Assembly: GCA_030148025.1 (NCBI GenBank)
Contig: JASBUG010000037.1
Span: 64,001-128,000, forward strand
From: Flavobacteriaceae bacterium
Lineage (GTDB): Bacteria > Bacteroidota > Bacteroidia > Flavobacteriales > Flavobacteriaceae
Length of the DNA: 64,000 nt
Direction: 5' to 3'
In this document: positions 33,751 to 41,755 of the stretch, one piece after another
Position numbering within the stretch: position 1 is the first letter of the stretch
Layout of the letters: each line of letters begins with the position of its first letter
Translations under genes and position numbers: made by a program
Notes under the pieces: model-generated
What the model was told of the DNA's origin: nothing
Database searches by the model: none
What the model saw: the letters and a program-made list of their open reading frames with translations, nothing else

Positions 33751-35189
33751 TAGTTAATAGAATAACGTCTCAATCCTTTATTAGTTTCACCCGACTCTAC
33801 ATGCGACATGGTTACATGACTGTTATTGTATACAGGTTGTTTTAATTGGCACTTGTGTAATTTTTCGTAAGTGTCAATATCAATTTCTGTTCTTGATTTT
33901 AAATATTCAAAAAGCTGAATTTTTTCTACGTTAGCTTTCCAGTTTTCCTGAACAATTCCTTGAAATACTTTAGATTTTGAGCCACTACCATAACCAATAA
34001 ATCCAATGGTATTGTTAGTTAGATCTATATCCTTTTCTAAAGCATCACATAGTAAACTTACAAGCGACATAAATATAGAGGCGGTATACATATTCCCGAT
34101 TAAAGAGGAGGCACGTTCACCTGCTGCAATTCTAGTATTTACAAAATCTCTATATATGTTAGATTTAGACGCCTTTTTTAACCAATCCTTTTTATTGCCT
34201 TCATCAAATTCACCAATGTCGTCTACCAGTTTTTGGTATGTGTTATTTGTTTTTGCCCATTGGAGCCAATTATTAAAAATGATGCGCCTTCCATGAAACG
34301 CATATGGTAAGTGAAACACAAAGTGATCCCAATCATTTAAAAAATTAGTACTGTTTATACTATTAAAATGATCAAAAGCCTCCGTAATGCGCTCGCTGTA
34401 GCACTGGTTTGAGAATTGACCATCGAACACTGGCTCTTCTTTAAAAACTTCTACCGAATCGTTTGGATTACTCCAGAATTCAGAATTGGAACTGTTTAGT
34501 ATTCTGTTTAATTCTTCGTCTGAATAACTTAGATCCAATTGCTCTATTACTTCTTTAAAAATAGACGATTTGTTATACAAGCGTCTTGGTTTAAAGAAAT
34601 CGCCTTCACTTTTAGTGGCTACTCCCCAAGTATCATCTATAGTTATTATTGAAGGATTATGTGTAATTAGCATTGCAACTGCGCCAGCACCTTGCGTATA
34701 TTCTCCTGTAGATTGGAGTTCATACTTAGATAGATCTGAAGCAATAACAATAGCCTTTCTAGTTTCATTGTTTCTCACCCAATCCAAGCTGTTATGTAAG
34801 GCATCAACAGCACCAATGCATGCAAAGGTCATATCTAGAACATCACAATTCTTAAAACAACGCTCACCAAAAGTATCTTTTAACTTATTTTCAACAACCT
34901 CTACAGCGTAGGTAGCAGTTGGTTTAGAGCCATCTAAAGCACTCTCGGTACCTAAATAAATACGACCAATTTCTCTAGGGTCTAGATTATTACTCTCAAA
35001 TAATTGCAATAAGGCATTAGCGGCAAAACTTGCAGTATCTTCATTAACATCTGGAATAGACATTGCTTCTAGCCCAAGTCCTCTATTTAGCTTCTCATAA
35101 GGAATGTCTCTATGTTTAGCCAAGGCTTGCATAGAAACCGTTAAAGAAGGTACATAGAACGAAATAGCATCAATACCAATTTTCTTCAT
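33750..35189 (-). CDS. hydroxymethylglutaryl-CoA synthase family protein
   Basis: The frame opens at 35213, but the ATG at 35189 (MKKIGIDAISFYVP) matches the family start and avoids an overlap with the sufT-like gene (479 residues). The thiolase-fold catalytic triad is visible: Glu in YLGTESALDGSKPT, Cys in MTFACIGAVDAL and His in VFHLPYAFHGRR. The family condenses acetyl-CoA and acetoacetyl-CoA to HMG-CoA, the entry to the mevalonate pathway. It could instead be a beta-branching homologue, but no carrier-protein or enoyl-hydratase partners are near. It lies within an operon of SUF genes. Confidence 0.9.
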   Translation of the reverse strand: MKKIGIDAISFYVPSLTVSMQALAKHRDIPYEKLNRGLGLEAMSIPDVNEDTASFAANALLQLFESNNLDPREIGRIYLGTESALDGSKPTATYAVEVVENKLKDTFGERCFKNCDVLDMTFACIGAVDALHNSLDWVRNNETRKAIVIASDLSKYELQSTGEYTQGAGAVAMLITHNPSIITIDDTWGVATKSEGDFFKPRRLYNKSSIFKEVIEQLDLSYSDEELNRILNSSNSEFWSNPNDSVEVFKEEPVFDGQFSNQCYSERITEAFDHFNSINSTNFLNDWDHFVFHLPYAFHGRRIIFNNWLQWAKTNNTYQKLVDDIGEFDEGNKKDWLKKASKSNIYRDFVNTRIAAGERASSLIGNMYTASIFMSLVSLLCDALEKDIDLTNNTIGFIGYGSGSKSKVFQGIVQENWKANVEKIQLFEYLKSRTEIDIDTYEKLHKCQLKQPVYNNSHVTMSHVESGETNKGLRRYSIN

Positions 35190-35199
35190 AAAAGATAAC

Positions 35200-35526
35200 T
35201 TATAGCATTCCAAGTTCTAACTTTGCTTCTTCACTCATTAAATCCTGACTCCAAGGCGGATCGAAAGTAATTTCAACTTCTGCAGTTTTAACCTCGTCTA
35301 TAGATTTGATTTTTTCTTCAACTTCCATAGGCAATGTCTCAGCTACCGGACAATTAGGCGTAGTAAGCGTCATTAGTATTTTAACGTCGTAATCTTCATT
35401 CACAAAAACATCATAGATCAATCCTAGTTCGTAGATATCTACTGGAATTTCAGGATCGAAAATGGTTTTTATTACACGCACTATCTTTTCTCCAAGTGCA
35501 TTTACATCTATTTCTGTTGTGCTCAT
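35200..35526 (-). CDS. SufT/MIP18-like (DUF59) iron-sulfur assembly protein
   Basis: This 108-residue protein consists of a DUF59/MIP18 domain: IKTIFDPEIPVDIYELGLIYDV, then MTLTTPNCPVAETLPMEVEEKI with the conserved Cys, and VEITFDPPWSQDLMSEEAK. These proteins help mature or deliver Fe-S clusters made by the SUF system. The gene sits between sufE (one-base overlap) and the HMG-CoA synthase gene, which supports the SUF role. Confidence 0.92.
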   Translation of the reverse strand: MSTTEIDVNALGEKIVRVIKTIFDPEIPVDIYELGLIYDVFVNEDYDVKILMTLTTPNCPVAETLPMEVEEKIKSIDEVKTAEVEITFDPPWSQDLMSEEAKLELGML

Positions 35527-35948
35527 TAGTTCAATTGTGTTTGGTATGCAATGGCATACATTTTTAATTGTTTTATCATGCTCACCAGACCATTAGCTCT
35601 GGTTGGCGATAAGTGTTCTTTTAAGCCAATTTCGTCAATAAAATTGGTGTCAGCATCTATAATGTCTTTTGGATGCTGGTTTGAGAACACACGTATTAAA
35701 ATAGCAATGATACCTTTTGTTATAATGGCATCACTATCAGCTGTAAAAACTACTTTATCGTCTTCCATTTTAGCATGAACCCAAACTTTGCTTTGGCAAC
35801 CTTTGATAATGTTGTCATCGGTTTTGTATTGGTCGTCTATAAGTGGTAAAGACTTACCAAGCTCAATCATATATTCGTAACGTTGCATCCAATCGTCGAA
35901 CATAGAGAACTCGTCAATAATATCGTTTTGTATATCTTGTATTGTCAC
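35526..35948 (-). CDS. sufE: cysteine desulfuration protein SufE
   Basis: SufE accepts the persulfide sulfur from SufS and passes it to the SufBCD scaffold. The 140-residue protein has the sulfur-accepting Cys in IIKGCQSKVWVHA (about residue 50) and the conserved helices FDDWMQRYEYMIELGKSLP and LSPTRANGLVSMIKQLK. The start codon is GTG (MTIQDIQNDI); no ATG gives the family N-terminus. A TATTTTTG promoter element lies 17 bases upstream, so this operon is transcribed separately from sufS. Confidence 0.95.
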   Translation of the reverse strand: MTIQDIQNDIIDEFSMFDDWMQRYEYMIELGKSLPLIDDQYKTDDNIIKGCQSKVWVHAKMEDDKVVFTADSDAIITKGIIAILIRVFSNQHPKDIIDADTNFIDEIGLKEHLSPTRANGLVSMIKQLKMYAIAYQTQLN

Positions 35949-35964
35949 TACAAATTATTTTGTG

Positions 35965-35972
35965 CAAAAATA
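35965..35972 (-). promoter_or_regulatory. -7 promoter element of the sufE operon
   Basis: On the minus strand the bases read TATTTTTG, matching TAnnTTTG. It lies just before the end of the upstream hypothetical gene and 17 bases before the sufE GTG. Confidence 0.5.
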
Positions 35973-35978
35973 CAATTC

Positions 35979-36428
35979 CTATTCTTTTGAAGCTATTTTT
36001 TTAAAGGATAACAATTTTTCAACAAGTGTTTTAATTTTAGCAGGAGGATGACCATGATCAAACGTACTTGATCTAATCTCTTCACTACCATTTTTAATAA
36101 TAATTAACGCATGGGGAGCGCCATCATAATGCCTCATTGAAGTTGGAGCTTCGATGTCGGGAAGTTCTTCTATATCTATTTTAGATAGAAGGTCAAGACA
36201 TTCTTTCCAATGTGCCTCAGTATTATTAAAGGTGCTTTTCTCTTTTCGCTCAAGATCGTTGCATAAAGTAAAGCTGTTTTTTGACACTGAGACCTCCTGA
36301 AAAGACCCTCTTGAAGTGGCCTGATATGTAATTGTAATACTATCTGTTTGCGCAGAATCTGTTTTAGAGTTATCATTACATTCTTTTGTAGTAAACAAAA
36401 GCATTAAAAAAGTCATCAAAAATTTCAT
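35979..36428 (-). CDS. hypothetical exported protein
   Basis: This 149-residue protein has a short hydrophobic N-terminus (MKFLMTFLMLLFTT followed by KEC), which could be a weak lipoprotein or secretion signal although the lipobox is poor. The rest, starting ITITYQATSRGSFQEVSV, alternates strands and charged helices with Cys residues at about 54 and 78 and a RSSTFDHGHPP segment. No family was recognised. It lies between the M43 protease gene and sufE, in a region where SUF operons of this family often carry extra genes. Confidence 0.7.
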   Translation of the reverse strand: MKFLMTFLMLLFTTKECNDNSKTDSAQTDSITITYQATSRGSFQEVSVSKNSFTLCNDLERKEKSTFNNTEAHWKECLDLLSKIDIEELPDIEAPTSMRHYDGAPHALIIIKNGSEEIRSSTFDHGHPPAKIKTLVEKLLSFKKIASKE

Positions 36429-36458
36429 ATCAAGATTTTTTTTAAAAAATTAATGTAC

Positions 36459-36488
36459 AAAAAAGACGCCAAACTGTGGCGTCTTTTT
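36459..36488 (-). terminator. terminator after the M43 metalloprotease gene
   Basis: AAAAGACGCCA (36461-36471) and TGGCGTCTTTT (36477-36487) form a perfect 11-bp stem with a 5-base loop. On the minus strand it is followed by T residues. Confidence 0.88.
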
Positions 36489-36508
36489 AATTTTATGTGA
36501 TTGCGGAA

Positions 36509-37567
36509 TTAATTTCCAACCATTGAAGCTCTTGCTCCACCTGGTGCAAAAAGAGCACGCATTCTATTACGTTGTCCATCTGTAAACATGTACATACAGG
36601 CATCATATGTATAGTCCATATAGTTCATAGTCATATCTGCAGATTTACAATGAGTTGTTGGGAATGTTGGGCATCCTCCATTAGATCTGTCCGATTTTGG
36701 AGTATCTTCAACAAAATCATCCCTGTTACATCTTCCGTCACCCCAAATATGACGTAAGTTTAAGTAATGTCCAATTTCATGTGTAGTAGTTCTTCCACCA
36801 CCATAGTTACCGCCAGTAACTCCAAAATAATCGCCTCCAACAACAATTCCATCTGTTGCTGCCGATCCACCTGGGAATTGTGCATAACCTAAAATTCCTC
36901 CGCCTATATTACATACCCAGATATTTAAATGTGTTTCTGGAGTAATTGGTGGGTAAGCTTGCTTTACAGCATCGTTAGTTCCCCAAGATGATCTAGAATC
37001 ATTATGTCTGAATGTGCCAGCAAGAGTAAATGAAAACCCAGCGTCTGTAGCATCATTTGCAAAAGTTGTCCCGCTTGGCAATTGATTAACATTTGTACTA
37101 CTAAAGTCACTATTTAGCACTGTTATTTGAGATTGTATTTGGCTGTTACTAATACTATTAGCATCAGGATAAACAACGTGTACGTATACTGGAATATTAA
37201 TTACTCCCATACCATCATCAATTGGTAAAACGTCTACATCGTCGCTTCCACCGCCACCGCCGTTTCCGCCGCCACCAGTTCCTGGAGGTTTACCTTTTCC
37301 ATTAATAAGCCTTCGAGTATTATACTCAATGTCATACATCTTTTTTTCAAGACCTGGATTTTGGTTTAACATGCGGTTAAGGTTAACCATTGTGTAGCAA
37401 GATTTGCCATTTGCTGTTCTGGATCCTTCATCCATATCAGCATCTGTGTAAACATAAAAGTCGCTCATATCAATATTAGATTGGTCTTGAGGAACTGCAT
37501 TTTGTTCTTCGCTACACGAGGTAAACATCATGGCTAAAGCAGCCATACTTAAAAATACTTTTTTCAT
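36509..37567 (-). CDS. M43-family (pappalysin/cytophagalysin) zinc metalloprotease lipoprotein
   Basis: The 352-residue protein has a lipoprotein signal (MKKVFLSMAALAMMFTSC) and a propeptide-like region. A Gly-rich linker follows (about residues 95-110, PGTGGGGNGGGGGSDD). The M43 catalytic domain has TTHEIGHYLNLRHIWGD (the HExxHxxGxxH-type zinc site, with Asn in the Gly position) and a Met-turn in MNYMDYTYDACMYMF. Members are extracellular or surface proteases, and cytophagalysin is the flavobacterial type. It is transcribed in the direction of the SUF genes but ends in its own terminator. Confidence 0.93.
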   Translation of the reverse strand: MKKVFLSMAALAMMFTSCSEEQNAVPQDQSNIDMSDFYVYTDADMDEGSRTANGKSCYTMVNLNRMLNQNPGLEKKMYDIEYNTRRLINGKGKPPGTGGGGNGGGGGSDDVDVLPIDDGMGVINIPVYVHVVYPDANSISNSQIQSQITVLNSDFSSTNVNQLPSGTTFANDATDAGFSFTLAGTFRHNDSRSSWGTNDAVKQAYPPITPETHLNIWVCNIGGGILGYAQFPGGSAATDGIVVGGDYFGVTGGNYGGGRTTTHEIGHYLNLRHIWGDGRCNRDDFVEDTPKSDRSNGGCPTFPTTHCKSADMTMNYMDYTYDACMYMFTDGQRNRMRALFAPGGARASMVGN

Positions 37568-37754
37568 ACTTTAAATTTGAATTAGTCATTAATTGCGAAG
37601 AAGATATAAAAAATTATGTTAAAATTTTAACATATGTTAATTCAAATGTTAAATTTTCGATAAAAGGCAAAATATTTTAGAATTATTCTGACAGAAAATA
37701 ATTTCAGAAAAATATTTTGTAATATGATTATCAGGAAGTTAGGGAGAAAATCCT

Positions 37755-38969
37755 CTACTGAAGCATAAAAGCTGCTTTTTTTACGGCTTCAACAAAAATG
37801 TCAATTTCTTCTTTTGTATTATAAAACGAAAATGAAGCTCGTACAGTCCCAGGAATATTATAAAAATCCATAATAGGTTGTGCGCAATGGTGTCCAGTTC
37901 TTACAGCGATTCCTAATTTATCTACAATAGTTCCTATGTCATAAGGGTGAACATTTCCAATATTAAATGAAATAACAGAGGTTTTTTGGTTTGAATTTCC
38001 ATAAATGCGTAAACCATCAATATCTAACAGTTTTGCAGTCGCATATTCCAGTAATTCGTTTTCATAGCTTGCTATAGTATCAAATCCTATAGCATTCATA
38101 TAATCTAAGGCAGCTCCAAATGTAATTCCTCCGCATATGTTAGGAGTTCCAGCTTCAAATTTGTGAGGAAGATCTGCATAAGTAGTTTTTTCGAAAGTTA
38201 CTTCAGCGATCATTTCACCACCACCTTGATAAGGCGGTAATTTATTAAGCCATTCTTCTTTTCCGTAAAGTACTCCAACGCCTGTTGGTCCACACATTTT
38301 GTGTGCGGAAACGACATAAAAATCTACATCCAATGCTTGAACATCGGCTTTTATATGTGGAGATGCCTGAGCGCCATCAATTAATACAGCTGCACCTACT
38401 TCGTGAGCCTTATTTATAATAGTTTCAATAGGATTAATGGTTCCTAAAGCGTTAGAGACATGATTTACAAAAACCAGTTTCGTATTTTCAGTAAGTAGTG
38501 TTTCATATGCAGTCATTAAAAGCTCTCCATTTTCATTCATTGGAATGACTTTTAATATTGCTCCTGTTTTTTCGCAAAGCATTTGCCAAGGCACAATATT
38601 ACTATGGTGTTCTAAAGCCGATACAATGACTTCATCACCTTCTTTAAGTAGAGATGCAAACCCATTGGCAATCATATTTATACCATGCGTTGTACCAGAA
38701 GTGAAAATAATCTCATGCGATTTTGCAGCATTAAAATGTGTTTGAATGGTTTTACGAGCGGCTTCGTATTTGTCAGTTGCTTCCTGACTTAAGGTATGTA
38801 CGCCTCTGTGAATATTGGCATTGTAATTACTGTAATAATCTACAATAACATCTATCACTTGCTTAGGTGTTTGTGACGTTGCTGCATTGTCGAAATATAT
38901 CAATGGTTTACCATTTACCTCTCGTGAAAGTATTGGGAAATCTTTTCTTATTGCTGTAACGTCTAACAT
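37755..38969 (-). CDS. sufS: cysteine desulfurase SufS
   Basis: SufS is the PLP enzyme that takes sulfur from cysteine for Fe-S cluster assembly. The 404-residue protein starts LDVTAIRKDFPILSREVNGK. It has IYFDNAATSQTP, the TSGTTHGINMIA loop, the PLP-lysine block VVSAHKMCGPTGVGVLYG and the catalytic Cys in RTGHHCAQPIMDFY, so it is a type II (SufS) desulfurase. It has its own promoter (38989-38996) and is separated from sufD by a 4-kb block of plus-strand genes. Confidence 0.97.
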   Translation of the reverse strand: MLDVTAIRKDFPILSREVNGKPLIYFDNAATSQTPKQVIDVIVDYYSNYNANIHRGVHTLSQEATDKYEAARKTIQTHFNAAKSHEIIFTSGTTHGINMIANGFASLLKEGDEVIVSALEHHSNIVPWQMLCEKTGAILKVIPMNENGELLMTAYETLLTENTKLVFVNHVSNALGTINPIETIINKAHEVGAAVLIDGAQASPHIKADVQALDVDFYVVSAHKMCGPTGVGVLYGKEEWLNKLPPYQGGGEMIAEVTFEKTTYADLPHKFEAGTPNICGGITFGAALDYMNAIGFDTIASYENELLEYATAKLLDIDGLRIYGNSNQKTSVISFNIGNVHPYDIGTIVDKLGIAVRTGHHCAQPIMDFYNIPGTVRASFSFYNTKEEIDIFVEAVKKAAFMLQ

Positions 38970-38988
38970 AGCTTATAATTTCGAAAGG

Positions 38989-38996
38989 CAAAGGTA
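38989..38996 (-). promoter_or_regulatory. sufS -7 promoter element
   Basis: The minus strand reads TACCTTTG, matching TAnnTTTG, 19 bases before the sufS ATG. Confidence 0.55.
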
Positions 38997-39098
38997 GCAA
39001 TACTAAGTTTTAATAAGAAATATGCGTATTGAATTAGTCGATAAAGTATTAAAGATTATTTATAAAGTATTAATCACACCTTTATAAAACAGTAGTAA

Positions 39099-39186
39099 TG
39101 TCATTCAGAACGAGTGAAACAAAGTGAAGAATCTATTGGTTTTTATGGTGAGATTGTCACGTCGCAAAATACTCCTCACAATGACA
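39099..39186. repeat. palindromic intergenic repeat with TGTCATT/AATGACA ends
   Basis: The element starts TGTCATTCAGAACGAGTG and ends CTCCTCACAATGACA, so its ends are inverted repeats. The inner text (GTGAAGAATCT, then GAGATTGTCACGTCGC) resembles the dispersed intergenic repeats containing GTCATTC...GAAGAATCT and CTCGCAATGACA seen across Bacteroidota genomes. Only one copy is in the window. It marks the junction between the suf genes and the inserted plus-strand genes. Confidence 0.6.
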
Positions 39187-39231
39187 GCTTTATTTTGAAC
39201 TTATGTTAATCATATCATTCAATTGAATTCT

Positions 39232-39239
39232 TATATTTG
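39232..39239 (+). promoter_or_regulatory. -7 promoter element of the serine hydrolase gene
   Basis: TATATTTG matches TAnnTTTG and lies 25 bases before the ATG at 39265. Confidence 0.55.
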
Positions 39240-39264
39240 AGAAACTTCAAAAAATCATACCTAT

Positions 39265-40584
39265 ATGAAACGTTTAAAATGGATTTTATTAGTTGTATTA
39301 GCAGCGATAATTGTTGTAGTGTTTTTAAACTATGAACGTCTAGACATTGTTTCTGGATATTCAGCAAAAAGTATGGCGTCATCAGTATTTACTGCCGAAA
39401 GAGATTTTGAGTTTACCGATAGTACCGATAATAATTTTTCTCCTATAAATATCGCCAATGATGAGGTGAATGTGGAAAATAAAAGCGCTTCGGCCTCGGT
39501 ATTTGGACTAAATACCAGAACAGCTGTTTATAGAGATGGCTTAGGAAGTGTGTTGATTCCTGATGGATACGATTATAAACCTAGCAATATAAAGCCCAAG
39601 CGTAATTTAGAAAAGATATCGTTACCGTATCCGTATGGGCATTTGGCACAAAAAGACACTGTGTTCTCGAATGTTGATTATGAGAAATTACAAGGTGTTA
39701 TAGATGCGTACTTTGCAGACAGCTTACAAACCAGAGCACTTTTGGTTATTTATAAAGACCAGATTATAGCAGAACAGTATGCAAATGGATTTAATAAAGA
39801 TTCCCGAATTTTAGGTTGGTCTATGACAAAAAGTATTACAAGTACAATGTATGGAGTGCTAGAAACTCAAGGAAAAATGGATGTTAACCAACCTGCACCA
39901 ATTGAAGAATGGAAAGATGATGACCGAAAAGCCATTACCATTAATAACCTTTTACAGATGAATTCTGGATTGGAGTGGGAAGAGAATTACGAAACCATTT
40001 GTGATGTTACTAAAATGCTTTTCCAAGACGAAGATATGACAGCTTCACAAGCCGATGAGCCATTAATTGGGAAACCAAATGAAAGCTGGTATTACTCATC
40101 AGGAACTACCAATTTATTATCAGGAATTTTAAGACAACAATTTAACTCGCATCAAGAGTATCTTGATTTTTGGTATACCGATTTAATTGATAAAATTGGA
40201 ATGCATACCATGTTAATTGAAGCAGATATGGCAGGAAATTATGTGGGCTCTAGTTATGGTTGGGCGAGTCCTAGAGATTGGGCAAAATTAGGATTATTGT
40301 ATTTGAATAAAGGTAACTGGAATGGAGAACAGATATTAACCAAAGAATGGTGCGATTATGCAATAACGCCAACCAATTCGTCTAACGGACGCTATGGCGC
40401 GCAAATTTGGTTAAATGCTGGAGGCTTTTTACCAGATGTTCCTAAAAATGTGTTTTCGTTTAATGGTTACCAAGGGCAACGTGTGTATATGATACCAGAT
40501 AAAGATTTAGTTGTAGTGCGTATGGGATTAAAATCGATGGATTTTAATGAGTTGTTGAGAGACGTGATTGAAGTAGTAAATTAG
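39265..40584 (+). CDS. membrane-anchored serine hydrolase (beta-lactamase class C / penicillin-binding fold)
   Basis: The 439-residue protein has an uncleaved-looking N-terminal helix (about residues 4-22, WILLVVLAAIIVVVFL). The catalytic domain shows the SxxK nucleophile motif in GWSMTKSITSTMYG (about residue 191), a Tyr-Ser motif in SWYYSSGTTNLLSG and a third-box loop NGYQGQRVYMIPD. Such proteins act as D-amino acid peptidases, esterases or inactive lactamase homologues; resistance cannot be assumed. It opens a three-gene plus-strand block lying between sufS and sufD and is 2 bases from the AraC-type gene. Confidence 0.9.
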   Translation: MKRLKWILLVVLAAIIVVVFLNYERLDIVSGYSAKSMASSVFTAERDFEFTDSTDNNFSPINIANDEVNVENKSASASVFGLNTRTAVYRDGLGSVLIPDGYDYKPSNIKPKRNLEKISLPYPYGHLAQKDTVFSNVDYEKLQGVIDAYFADSLQTRALLVIYKDQIIAEQYANGFNKDSRILGWSMTKSITSTMYGVLETQGKMDVNQPAPIEEWKDDDRKAITINNLLQMNSGLEWEENYETICDVTKMLFQDEDMTASQADEPLIGKPNESWYYSSGTTNLLSGILRQQFNSHQEYLDFWYTDLIDKIGMHTMLIEADMAGNYVGSSYGWASPRDWAKLGLLYLNKGNWNGEQILTKEWCDYAITPTNSSNGRYGAQIWLNAGGFLPDVPKNVFSFNGYQGQRVYMIPDKDLVVVRMGLKSMDFNELLRDVIEVVN

Positions 40585-40586
40585 TA

Positions 40587-41672
40587 ATGAACCTAACCCT
40601 TTTAGAGCTTTTTGTCCTTATCTCTATTATACATTGTTTCCTTTTAGGGATTGTTGTTCTTACTTCAAAATATTTAAGAAGTGAGGCAAATAAATATCTT
40701 GGTTTTACACTACTAATTATTGCAGTTATTGGTATTAATAATTGGTTTTGGGATTTAAATCAAGATCCAATTATTTCAAGAGTATTAGATTTAGCATTGT
40801 GGCAATTTTTATATCCCGCAACTTTATATTTATTCTTTGTAAAGAGTTTAGGGATAAAATTTAAGAAGCCTCATAAGAAACTACTATATGTCCCATTTAT
40901 AATTCTTAGTGTAATAAACATTGTCATTACTGCTCATAACGTTTATGGATTTATTGAGTTACCTTTTTTAGATAAACTTGTAATTACAGGGTTTTATAAA
41001 ACAATAAGTATTCTATCTATTCTTTTTCCAGTATTGTTATTGGTATTGTCTTTTCGTTTATTGTTTCTTACTAAAACTAAAATTGACGTTAATTGGTTGA
41101 GAGGATTTTGGGTGTTCTTTACCATTATTGAGCTCTACGGAATTATACTCGAATTTCATAGATTTTTATATTTAGAACGAAAACCTTTAACTTATTTATG
41201 GGCTATTTTATCTATATTACTGTATTGGCTTCTTTATATAGGTGTTTACCGTTTTAAACTATTAAATGAGAAATATGAAATAAGACAAATTTTACGTTCT
41301 CGAAAAGAACCAAAAACGGTTGATGTTAATTATGAAAATGAGCATATACAAGAATTGTTTCGTTTGATTAATAAGGAAAAACTACACCACAATCCATTAC
41401 TCAATCGTGAATTTGTTGCAGAAAAACTAGGGATAAGTCCAGGATATTTCTCGCAGCTAATTAGTACAACTAAATTCAAAAATTTGTCTGAATTGATAAG
41501 TTATTACCGAATTGAAGATGTAAAGAAACTATTGATTCATCCAGAGTTTGCTAATTATAGTATTTTATCAATTGGTTTAGAAGTTGGTTTTAATTCGAAA
41601 ACTAGTTTCTACAATACATTTAAAAGGCACACAGGATTAACTCCAAACGATTATAAAAAACAGCATCAATAA
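40587..41672 (+). CDS. membrane-embedded AraC-family transcription regulator
   Basis: The 361-residue protein has about seven hydrophobic helices in residues 5-225. A C-terminal AraC DNA-binding domain follows (about 255-361): LNREFVAEKLGISPGYFSQLIS (first helix-turn-helix) and ILSIGLEVGFNSKTSFYNTFKRHTG-type second helix-turn-helix ending PNDYKKQ. This membrane-sensor plus AraC architecture is common in Bacteroidota; it probably senses an envelope or lipid-soluble signal. It follows the serine hydrolase gene by 2 bases, suggesting that it controls that gene or the downstream amidohydrolase. Confidence 0.9.
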   Translation: MNLTLLELFVLISIIHCFLLGIVVLTSKYLRSEANKYLGFTLLIIAVIGINNWFWDLNQDPIISRVLDLALWQFLYPATLYLFFVKSLGIKFKKPHKKLLYVPFIILSVINIVITAHNVYGFIELPFLDKLVITGFYKTISILSILFPVLLLVLSFRLLFLTKTKIDVNWLRGFWVFFTIIELYGIILEFHRFLYLERKPLTYLWAILSILLYWLLYIGVYRFKLLNEKYEIRQILRSRKEPKTVDVNYENEHIQELFRLINKEKLHHNPLLNREFVAEKLGISPGYFSQLISTTKFKNLSELISYYRIEDVKKLLIHPEFANYSILSIGLEVGFNSKTSFYNTFKRHTGLTPNDYKKQHQ

Positions 41673-41726
41673 GTGCTATTTTCTCAGATTCTAACTTTTT
41701 GAAACTTTAAAAGCCACTAACAGTCA

Positions 41727-41734
41727 TAGGTTTG
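41727..41734 (+). promoter_or_regulatory. -7 promoter element of the amidohydrolase gene
   Basis: TAGGTTTG matches TAnnTTTG and lies 21 bases before the ATG at 41756. Confidence 0.45.
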
Positions 41735-41755
41735 TTGCCATAAAACTATTATCCT

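Noticed and set aside
39265..40584. The serine hydrolase considered as a beta-lactamase resistance gene.
   Set aside because: It has an SxxK motif but an atypical third box and an N-terminal anchor; peptidase or esterase roles are as likely, so no resistance was called.
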